From the NCBI GenBank assembly GCA_022842935.1, contig JALHOP010000003.1, positions 310,001 to 374,000 of the forward strand: a DNA stretch of 64,000 nucleotides, read 5' to 3'. A model generated the notes under the pieces. The model was not told the DNA's origin. It did no database searches and worked only from the letters and a program-made list of their open reading frames with translations. The position numbers and the translations under genes were made by a program. Of the stretch, positions 57,726 to 64,000 are shown piece after piece (positions within the stretch are counted from its first letter, which is position 1; each line of letters begins with the position of its first letter). This DNA comes from Myxococcota bacterium. Lineage in GTDB: Bacteria; Myxococcota; XYA12-FULL-58-9; JALHOP01.

Positions 57726-59657
57726 GTGGTCGAGAACGAGAAAATCGAGCAAATCCGCGCCCGCGCCGATATCGTCCGTATCATCGGCGCGCACGTGCAG
57801 CTTCGTCGTCAGGGCCAGCGCTTTACCGGCTTGTGCCCCTTTCACGGTGAGAAGAGCCCTAGCTTCTCGGTCTCGCCCGACAAGGGCCTCTTCTATTGTT
57901 TTGGCTGCCACGCCCGCGGCGACGTCTTCAGCTTCGTCGAGCAGATGCAGGGACTCGATTTCCTTTCGGCAGCGCGCTGGCTCGCCAAAGAGGTCGGCGT
58001 CGAGCTCGAGCCCGAGTCCCCGGCCGAGGCAAAGAAGCGCAAGCTCGAGAGCGGTGTCGCCGAGGTCAATCGTTACGCGCTCGCGTTCTTCCAGCACGAG
58101 CTGTGGGCCAAAGACGGCGCCGCCGCGCGCAGGTACCTCGATGACCGCGGCATTCCCGAAGAGCAAGCGCGCGAGCGTGGTTTGGGCTTCGGGGGCGCGC
58201 CGGGCAGGCTGCTGGCCTTCCTCCAGGCCAAGAAGGTCGCGAGCGAGGGCGTGCGCGCGGCAGGGCTACTCAACGACCAAGGTGACCGCTGTCTTTTCGA
58301 CGAGCGTCTCATTTTTCCGATCGTCGATCAGAACGGCCGCATCGCCGGGTTCGGCGGGCGGTGGCTCGGGGACACCAAGATCGATGGCGAGCGCACCCGC
58401 CCGAAGTACGTCAACACGCGCGAGAGCCCTCTCTTTAGCAAGCGCACGCTCCTATACGGTTGGGACGTCGCCCAGCCCGCCGTCCGCCGCGCCAAGCGCG
58501 TGACGATCTGCGAGGGTTACACCGACGTCCTCGCGTGCCAGCGGGCCGGTATCGAAGACGCGGTGGCGGCTCTCGGCACTGCCTTCACGTCCGAGCACGC
58601 AAGCCTCGTCAAGCGACTCGCAAGCGACGCTATCATCTTGCTCGACAGCGACGCGGCGGGTGAGCGCGCGAGCAAAGAAGCCGCGGAAAAGTGTATCGCC
58701 GCCGGCCTGAAAACTCTGATCGCACCTTTGCCGGCGGGTGATGACCCCGACAGCGTGGTGAAGAAGAGCGGAGCCAAGACGCTCGGTCACTACGTCAACA
58801 ATGCCAAACCCGCCGTCGAGCATTTCATCGACCGCGCCTTTGCGGACGCGGGCATGGGCGTCGAAGACAAGGCGCGCGCGGCTCTCGCGCTCTGGCCACT
58901 CTTCAAGGCCTTGGGCCCGAGCCTCGAGCGGGACTTGTATCTCGCGCAGCTCGCCAACAGAGTCGGCATCGATCAGGCCCAGCTCGAGAAGAGACTCGCG
59001 GCACAAGAGCAAGACGATCGACGCGCGGCCCGGGCCGAGCGCAAACCAGGCGATGGCCGGGGGCCGCTCCGTGATGGCCGATGGCCTGGCGCCGATGACC
59101 GACATCCGACCGCCGGCAAGCGAGCGCCGATGGCCGATGGCCGATATCCGAACGCCGATCACCGAGAGCCGATCGCCGAGGGCCGGGCTCCGGCGCCCGA
59201 GAAGCCTCGGCCTCCGCCGCAGCCCACCGACGACGAGCTGCGCGCGGTCACCGAGCTGCTGATTTACCCTCCCCTGCGCAACCGTCTCACCGAGCTATCG
59301 ACCTTTGCATCGCCGCCTCTGCTGCCCATCTTAGAGGCGCTGGTGGCTTCGGCCGATCCCGCCCACGAGATCCTCGCCCGCCATGGGGTTGGGCCCCGCT
59401 GGGTCAAGCTCGCCGAGAAGGCGGCGGCGGTGGTCGTGGCCACCCCGGCCGATGACGATGCCAACCAAGAAGAGCGACTCCAGAAGACGTTCGGGGACGT
59501 TTTGCGTAACTTCGAGCGCAGGCACGTTGGCGTGCGCAAACAGGCAATAGACCTAGCGATTCAGGAAGCCAAGGCGCGTGGAGAGCCCACCAATGAGCTG
59601 GAAATTCAGCGCAGAGACTTGACGTTGCGCCAGCGCGAGCTAAAACCGCGCGATTGA
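57726..59657 (+). CDS. dnaG: DNA primase
   Basis: The 643-residue protein has the zinc-binding domain (Cys37, His40, Cys58, Cys61; 'GLCPFHGEKSPSFSVSPDKG', 'FYCFGC'), the RNA polymerase core with 'FDERLIFPIVDQNGRIAGFG' and a TOPRIM fold ('TICEGYTDVLACQRAG', 'DAIILLDSDAAGERA'). The C-terminal helicase-interaction domain begins after about residue 495. DnaG makes RNA primers at the replication fork and docks on DnaB. The linker of about residues 440-493 ('MADGRYPNADHREPIAEG') is coded by a degenerate heptanucleotide array. The start is a GTG at 57726. rpoD follows on the same strand, as in the classical macromolecular-synthesis operon. Confidence 0.97.
   Translation: MVENEKIEQIRARADIVRIIGAHVQLRRQGQRFTGLCPFHGEKSPSFSVSPDKGLFYCFGCHARGDVFSFVEQMQGLDFLSAARWLAKEVGVELEPESPAEAKKRKLESGVAEVNRYALAFFQHELWAKDGAAARRYLDDRGIPEEQARERGLGFGGAPGRLLAFLQAKKVASEGVRAAGLLNDQGDRCLFDERLIFPIVDQNGRIAGFGGRWLGDTKIDGERTRPKYVNTRESPLFSKRTLLYGWDVAQPAVRRAKRVTICEGYTDVLACQRAGIEDAVAALGTAFTSEHASLVKRLASDAIILLDSDAAGERASKEAAEKCIAAGLKTLIAPLPAGDDPDSVVKKSGAKTLGHYVNNAKPAVEHFIDRAFADAGMGVEDKARAALALWPLFKALGPSLERDLYLAQLANRVGIDQAQLEKRLAAQEQDDRRAARAERKPGDGRGPLRDGRWPGADDRHPTAGKRAPMADGRYPNADHREPIAEGRAPAPEKPRPPPQPTDDELRAVTELLIYPPLRNRLTELSTFASPPLLPILEALVASADPAHEILARHGVGPRWVKLAEKAAAVVVATPADDDANQEERLQKTFGDVLRNFERRHVGVRKQAIDLAIQEAKARGEPTNELEIQRRDLTLRQRELKPRD
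59052..59184 (+). repeat. Degenerate heptanucleotide array (GANNNCC) inside dnaG linker
   Basis: The 133 bases split without gaps into 19 heptamers. Examples in order from 59094 are GATGACC, GACATCC, GACCGCC, GGCAAGC, GAGCGCC, GATGGCC, GATGGCC, GATATCC, GAACGCC, GATCACC, GAGAGCC, GATCGCC and GAGGGCC. The frame reads GAN-NNC-CGA-NNN-CCG-ANN-NCC, so each 21 bases give a seven-residue D-x-R-x-P-x-A pattern. The same strand, phase and length (19 units) are seen in the aroKB linker. Confidence 0.88.
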
Positions 59658-59736
59658 TCGCCAAAACAGCACGTACGGCGTAGGCAGCGGCAATCGGCTG
59701 TGATACGTGCGGCCCCCAATTTTCATGTCCGAAAGT

Positions 59737-59754
59737 GCGCGCCAATTGGTGCGC
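59737..59754. promoter_or_regulatory. Imperfect inverted repeat upstream of rpoD
   Basis: GCGCGCCAATTGGTGCGC is symmetric apart from one base pair and centred on CCAATTGG. It ends 18 bases before the preferred rpoD start at 59773. It would lie in the leader or promoter of rpoD if that start is used, but would be coding if translation began at 59725 or 59707. Confidence 0.3.
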
Positions 59755-59772
59755 CAAAGGCTTGTGACAACG

Positions 59773-61830
59773 ATGGCAGCAAAGAAGCCGGTGAGCAGCA
59801 AAGGCAAGAGCGTCGCCAAGCCCGCGCCAGAGAAGCGCACAGCCAAGACCAAGCCCGCCGCGTCTGCCAAGACGTCGCGAAAGCTGCACAACGCGAAGGC
59901 AGCCAACGACGATGATATCGCGGCTGACAGCGACACCCCCAAAGCCGGTGGCAAGGCTGCCCGTGGTAAGGGCAAAGGCGCCTCCGGACGCGGCAGCGAT
60001 GCAGGGAAAGACGTGAGCACATCCTCCCAGGGCGGGGCGTCGTACGCCGACGACTCTGAAGGCCTCTTCGAGTCGAGTCCCACTGCGGGCAACAAGCTCG
60101 TCGATCGCAAAGAAATCAAGACTCTCCTCTCGAAGGCCAAGAACAAGGGCTTCGTGACGATGGACGAGGTCAACGAGGCGCTTCCCGACGAAGCCATGTC
60201 CTCGGATCAGCTCGATGAGGTGCTCGAGCTGTTTGCCAAGTCGGAGATCGAAGTCGTCGACAAGGGCAAGCCCACCTCGCAGCGCGCCGCGGTGAAGAAG
60301 CCGTCCAAAGCCAAAGCCGCCGACGACGAAGCCAACGTCAAGTCGAGCGATCCCGTGCGCATGTACCTGCGCAAAATGGGCTCCGTTCCGCTCCTCACGC
60401 GCGAGGGCGAGGTCGAGATCGCCAAGCGCATCGAAGAGGGCGAGAAAGAGGTCCTCGGGGTCGTCATCAGCTCGAGCATTGCCATCCAGGAGATCATCGA
60501 TCTCGGCAACCGCCTGACCAACGACAAAGTGCGCGTGCGCGACGTCGTGCGTGACTACGACGAAGAGTCTGCAGACATCGCGGTCGAGGACTCGCGCAAA
60601 CAGCGCATCCTCCGCAGCATCGACAAGATCACCAAGCACCACGAGCAGAACGTCAAGCTCGTCGAGCAGATCGTCGGCAAGCCCGAGGGTGACAAAGGCC
60701 GAGTCAAGGCGCAGGCGCAACTCGACAAGAATCTCGGCGAGATGCAGACCGCGCTCGAAGAGGTGAAGCTCTCGAAGAAGCAGATCGACCGCATCGTGCT
60801 TCGCTTGAAGTCGCTCATCCGCCGTGTCGAGAAGGCGGAGAACGAAGTACGCAGCGTCGAGCGCACCATGGGCGTCGACGGCAAAGAGCTCAAGCGCCTA
60901 CTGCGCGAAGCCAAGAAGACGCCAAAAGACGAGAAGCGAGTCGCCAAGCAGCTTCACGTCGGTATCGAAGAGCTCAACGAGACCGAGCGCGTGCTCTCTT
61001 CGGCCAAGCGCAAGGTCGAGCGCATCGAAGAAGAAGCGCACGTCCCGATCGATGAGCTGCGTTTCACCTACGACGCCATCGTGCGGGGCGAGCGCAAGGC
61101 CGAGCGCGCCAAAGACGAGCTCGTCGAAGCGAATCTCCGTCTCGTCGTCAGTATCGCCAAGAAGTACACGAATCGCGGCCTGCAGTTCTTGGATCTCATC
61201 CAGGAAGGCAACATCGGTTTGATGAAGGCGGTCGACAAGTTCGAATACCGCCGAGGTTACAAGTTCTCGACCTACGCCACATGGTGGATTCGTCAGGCCA
61301 TCACGCGCGCTATCGCGGACCAGGCCCGCACCATTCGTATCCCAGTGCACATGATCGAGACCATCAACAAGCTCATCCGCACCAGCCGCTACCTGGTGCA
61401 AGAGCTCGGTCGCGAGCCAACGCCAGAAGAGATCGCGGCCAAGATGGAGCTGCCGATCGACAAGGTCCGCAAGGTCCTGAAAATCGCCAAGGAGCCCATC
61501 TCCCTCGAGACGCCCATCGGTGAAGAAGAAGACTCGCACCTTGGTGATTTCATCGAGGACAAGGCGGTCATCAACCCCGCCGACGCGGTGATCTCGTCGA
61601 ACCTCGCCGAGCAGACCCGCAAGGTTCTGGCGACGCTGACCCCGCGCGAAGAGAAGGTCCTTCGCATGCGCTTCGGCATTGGCGAGAAGTCGGATCACAC
61701 CCTCGAAGAGGTTGGTCAGGACTTCGAGGTTACGCGCGAGCGTATTCGTCAGATCGAAGCCAAGGCGTTGCGCAAGCTCCGCCATCCGTCGCGCAGCAAG
61801 CGGCTCAAGGCGTTCGTCGACGGCGGGTAG
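59773..61830 (+). CDS. rpoD: RNA polymerase primary sigma factor RpoD
   Basis: The product from the ATG at 59773 is 685 residues. The first 100 residues are a Lys/Ala-rich tail. Region 1.1 ('[20 protein letters not shown]'), region 1.2 ('[20 protein letters not shown]'), a large helical non-conserved insert, region 2 ('[20 protein letters not shown]', '[20 protein letters not shown]'), region 3, and region 4 with the helix-turn-helix ('[20 protein letters not shown]') all follow. This is the vegetative sigma factor that reads -10 and -35 elements. Alternative starts at 59725 and 59707 would add up to 22 residues; neither has a ribosome site. It follows dnaG on the same strand after a gap of about 115 bases. 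Confidence 0.96.
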   Translation: MAAKKPVSSKGKSVAKPAPEKRTAKTKPAASAKTSRKLHNAKAANDDDIAADSDTPKAGGKAARGKGKGASGRGSDAGKDVSTSSQGGASYADDSEGLFESSPTAGNKLVDRKEIKTLLSKAKNKGFVTMDEVNEALPDEAMSSDQLDEVLELFAKSEIEVVDKGKPTSQRAAVKKPSKAKAADDEANVKSSDPVRMYLRKMGSVPLLTREGEVEIAKRIEEGEKEVLGVVISSSIAIQEIIDLGNRLTNDKVRVRDVVRDYDEESADIAVEDSRKQRILRSIDKITKHHEQNVKLVEQIVGKPEGDKGRVKAQAQLDKNLGEMQTALEEVKLSKKQIDRIVLRLKSLIRRVEKAENEVRSVERTMGVDGKELKRLLREAKKTPKDEKRVAKQLHVGIEELNETERVLSSAKRKVERIEEEAHVPIDELRFTYDAIVRGERKAERAKDELVEANLRLVVSIAKKYTNRGLQFLDLIQEGNIGLMKAVDKFEYRRGYKFSTYATWWIRQAITRAIADQARTIRIPVHMIETINKLIRTSRYLVQELGREPTPEEIAAKMELPIDKVRKVLKIAKEPISLETPIGEEEDSHLGDFIEDKAVINPADAVISSNLAEQTRKVLATLTPREEKVLRMRFGIGEKSDHTLEEVGQDFEVTRERIRQIEAKALRKLRHPSRSKRLKAFVDGG

Positions 61831-61868
61831 TCGTTGATTCGCACGTTGCCAAATGAGGAGTCCGTCGC

Positions 61869-62117
61869 ATGAACGTCGACGGCATCGACATTCGTTCGCG
61901 TAGCGACCTCGCAAAACTCGTCGAAAAGCTCGCCAATGATTTCAAGGCGAACCCCGAGCTCTGGGAAAACAAGACGGTGGACGACTACCTCGAGGCGCTC
62001 GGCCGCTGGATCGAGGACATGGACGGTTACTACGCGAACATCGGCGTCGAGATGCCGAGCTCACCGACCTGGTCCGTCGTTGCTGACATGTTGCTGGCTG
62101 CTAAGTTCTACGAGTGA
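61869..62117 (+). CDS. DUF7660-like small protein
   Basis: The 82-residue protein is acidic and helical: 'SDLAKLVEKLANDFKANPEL', 'WENKTVDDYLEALGRWIEDM' and 'SPTWSVVADMLLAAKFYE'. The central 'W-N-x-T-x-x-x-YLEAL' pattern is that of DUF7660, a family of small cytoplasmic proteins without known function that I recall in several phyla. A GAGGAG ribosome site lies nine bases before the ATG. It follows rpoD by 38 bases and is convergent with the immunity-type gene. Confidence 0.8.
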   Translation: MNVDGIDIRSRSDLAKLVEKLANDFKANPELWENKTVDDYLEALGRWIEDMDGYYANIGVEMPSSPTWSVVADMLLAAKFYE

Positions 62118-62144
62118 ACACGCGCTGCTGACGGCGCTGAACCC

Positions 62145-63170
62145 TCAGGGCTTGACCGCTAAAGCAAACTCTTTCATCGACTTCGCGAGTGTCATGAAGC
62201 GTCGCGGCTGATAACCGATCTCGTGGGAGCGATAGACAACGGCGCCATCGTCATCGAGGTCGAGCAAGAAATGGTTACCCTCACCGTCGAAGCCAAAGAC
62301 GCGATAGCGGTCAGGTTCGAAGCCTGGCCAGTCGTCTGGGTTGTCCTCGTAGGCGTCGAGCCAGCTTCCGTCGTCGCCGCGCCGGTAGGGGCAGCGGAGC
62401 TTATCGCCCAAGTACGAACCATGGGCTGGCGCTAGCGCGAGCCACGCCGCTGCTTGCGCGGCGCTGGCACGTGGACGCGCGGGGGCGCTCGGGATCGTAA
62501 GCTCGATGGTCTTACCCTTTTCGTGATGGTGCTCATAGAGCGCGCGCACGCGCTCGAAGAGCGGCGTGCCCTTCTTGTCGTTCTGCCAATCGGGGTGGTG
62601 GTACAGCGGCTCGAGACGCACGCCCGAGAAAGCGTTCTTCGAGAGAGCCTCGGCGACGTCAAGGCGCATCATCACGAGGTCCTCGCCGTAGCGCGGCAAG
62701 CGAAAGAGTGGTCGGTCCGGGTCGTGCGCGAACTCCAGGCGCTCGATGCTCTCGATCTCGTCGGGGTCGATGATGTCGTCGCGCACGGCACCAGAGGCCG
62801 CTTCGTCGAGACACTCCGGGCGATTGAGGAAGTGCACCAGAAAATAAGCGACATCGAGCGGCTTACCATCGAGCTCGAGCGTGACTGGCAAGAACTCGAC
62901 TTCGCTCGCGCTGGCGGCGATGAGCGCGTCCTTGAGGCGTGCCGAGACCACACGCGCGCGCGACGTATTCAAGAGCGAGTCGGCGAGGGCTGGCTTCTTG
63001 GGGTTGCCGTCTTCGAGAGTAACCTTGGCCCCTTGCCAGCGGTCCGCGAGCGACGCTCCGCTATCGAGCTCGTACATCGCCACCTCGCCGTGCGGCTCGA
63101 TGTCGTCGATCGCGTAGGTGCCGGTCGTGCTGGTCTGCATCCACCACACGTAGCGCTGGGATAGGTCCAT
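62145..63170 (-). CDS. Composite immunity-type protein: Imm11/DUF1629-like plus SUKH-like
   Basis: The 341-residue protein (ATG at 63170) has two parts. Residues about 60-200 match the Imm11/DUF1629 (MXAN_0049) immunity family: 'VEFLPVTLELDGKPLDVAYF', 'HFLNRPECLDEAASGAVRDD' and 'MMRLDVAEALSKNAFSGVRL'. Residues about 240-341 resemble SMI1/KNR4 (SUKH) proteins: 'GDDGSWLDAYEDNPDD', 'YRVFGFDGEGNHFLLDLDDD', 'AVVYRSHE'. Both families neutralise polymorphic toxins of neighbouring cells. No toxin gene is seen here, so it may be an orphan antidote or have another role. An upstream ATG at 63224 is less likely. Confidence 0.72.
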   Translation of the reverse strand: MDLSQRYVWWMQTSTTGTYAIDDIEPHGEVAMYELDSGASLADRWQGAKVTLEDGNPKKPALADSLLNTSRARVVSARLKDALIAASASEVEFLPVTLELDGKPLDVAYFLVHFLNRPECLDEAASGAVRDDIIDPDEIESIERLEFAHDPDRPLFRLPRYGEDLVMMRLDVAEALSKNAFSGVRLEPLYHHPDWQNDKKGTPLFERVRALYEHHHEKGKTIELTIPSAPARPRASAAQAAAWLALAPAHGSYLGDKLRCPYRRGDDGSWLDAYEDNPDDWPGFEPDRYRVFGFDGEGNHFLLDLDDDGAVVYRSHEIGYQPRRFMTLAKSMKEFALAVKP

Positions 63171-63296
63171 CAGAGCATCTCCGTTGTGGGACCGAGCGTT
63201 ACGCGAGCCCCCAAGGCGCGTCAATTGTTACAGGGTCCCCTTAGCAAGCTCGCACGATCAAGCCAGCCAGCAGGACTGTATCACCCGCTATAGCGG

Positions 63297-63962
63297 CTAG
63301 GGGTGGGTCCTTAGGAACGAGCGCAGAGCCTCGTACGAGATGATGGGCTCAGCCGACGCCGCGTCGACGACCTGATAACTTCCTCGCGCTGGTGGGGACA
63401 TTGGGACCGCGGTGAGGCGGCCCAAATAGATCCGCCCATGCTGCGCCAATGCATCATTGACGTCGCCCGGGTTCAGGCATTGGCGGGTCGCGGGTTGCGG
63501 CCCCGGTGGTGCAGGTAGCTCTGTAGGCTCGACAGCGAAGCCCCAGCCGCTATCGCGGACACTCTCGGCGAGCTTGCGGAGGCGCGCGAGCTCGTCTTGC
63601 GGAGCCTGCGAGATTCGCTCGCGAAGGGCTGCGAGCCGCTGGGGGTCATCGTGCGCAAGCGGTTCCGCGTTTTCGTCCGGCGCGACGACCTCAGAGCCAG
63701 CTTGAAAGCTCTTGCGGCCGCCCGGCGCGAACGCGGCGATTCGCCCGGTGTGGAGCAGGACCGCGATCCCAGCGTGAACGGCGAGGGCAGAGGGCGTGAC
63801 CACGTAGGGCGGTGGCAGGGCTGCGCCGCGAGCGCGGTCAACCGAGCGGCGGCGGGCAGGCTTGAGCGCGGGCGCCTGAGCCTCGGGCAGAGCCGCCGGA
63901 GACGCGGGAGCGATCGGAAACGAAACCGCAGCGGCTTTGCCGCCTACGCCTTCGACGCTCAT
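63297..63962 (-). CDS. Protein of unknown function
   Basis: The 221-residue protein lacks a clear signal peptide. Its first 45 residues are Ala/Pro-rich and basic. There is one hydrophobic segment at about 54-80 ('YVVTPSALAVHAGIAVLLHT'), then a helical stretch ('RLAALRERISQAPQDELARL') and a C-terminal part with one cysteine ('TRQCLNPGDVNDALAQHGRI') ending in 'YEALRSFLRTHP'. No family was recognised. A minus-strand promoter would lie in the last bases of the window or beyond. It is separated from the immunity-type gene by 126 bases. Confidence 0.6.
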   Translation of the reverse strand: MSVEGVGGKAAAVSFPIAPASPAALPEAQAPALKPARRRSVDRARGAALPPPYVVTPSALAVHAGIAVLLHTGRIAAFAPGGRKSFQAGSEVVAPDENAEPLAHDDPQRLAALRERISQAPQDELARLRKLAESVRDSGWGFAVEPTELPAPPGPQPATRQCLNPGDVNDALAQHGRIYLGRLTAVPMSPPARGSYQVVDAASAEPIISYEALRSFLRTHP

Positions 63963-64000
63963 CTCTGCACAACTCCGAGACTTTTCATGAAACTGTGGGA

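Overview
The window is GC-rich, densely coded chromosomal DNA whose gene content points to a myxobacterium or close relative (phylum Myxococcota). The evidence is a type IV pilus operon (pilM-N-O-P-Q), very long TPR proteins, a CHAT-domain protein, a eukaryote-like Ser/Thr kinase, an MglB-type roadblock protein, many large surface or lipid-anchored proteins, and a MYXO-CTERM-like tail. There are no rRNA genes, no insertion sequences, no phage genes and no CRISPR array.

Layout. 1-627: 3' end of a LamG-like protein, then a 525-base gap with a palindrome and a stem-loop. 1153-2415: HD phosphohydrolase. 2458-5205 (minus): lipoprotein with an SH3-like region, a divergent RlmN-type radical SAM enzyme, a protein made of eight 12-residue HWEYG-type repeats, and a DUF486 membrane protein. 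5253-16895 (minus): an AsmA/YdbH-like giant, a DUF1318 (YdbL-like) lipoprotein and a 2520-residue exported propeller-TPR-CHAT protein, with overlapping genes. 17058-24699: secreted and outer-membrane proteins, a DM13 lipoprotein, a zinc phospholipase-like protein and a repeat-rich TPR protein. 24863-27881: short propeller lipoprotein, efp, aroQ, roadblock protein, Cys-containing lipoprotein. 27878-36073 (minus): pilM-N-O-P-Q followed by a fused aroK-aroB gene. 36174-43088: beta-helix protein, two unrecognised proteins, and a histidine kinase / lipoprotein / Ser-Thr kinase operon. 43138-43814: two tRNA-Ser genes flanking a palindromic element of about 390 bases. 43862-49192: a lipoprotein and a 1433-residue FG-GAP protein. 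49218-57327 (minus): recA, CPBP protease, Crp/Fnr regulator, a zinc-ribbon TPR giant and serS. 57726-61830 (plus): dnaG and rpoD. 61869-63962: a DUF7660 protein, a composite immunity-type protein and an unrecognised protein.

How the genes work together. PilM-N-O-P form the inner-membrane alignment complex that connects to the PilQ secretin. aroQ and the fused aroK-aroB provide three shikimate-pathway activities, and recA, dnaG and rpoD are core replication, repair and transcription genes. SerS charges the two tRNA-Ser species encoded about 6 kb away. The AsmA/DUF1318 pair resembles the E. coli YdbH-YnbE-YdbL lipid-transport bridge.

The most unusual signals are: (1) degenerate heptanucleotide arrays (consensus GANNNCC) that form the interdomain linkers of both DnaG and the AroK-AroB fusion and also fill the recA-dnaG gap; (2) the HWEYG repeat protein beside a radical SAM enzyme; (3) a tandem TPR-CHAT lipoprotein whose first CHAT domain looks catalytically dead; (4) the palindrome between the tRNA-Ser genes; (5) a Ser/Thr kinase ending in a ribbon-helix-helix motif.
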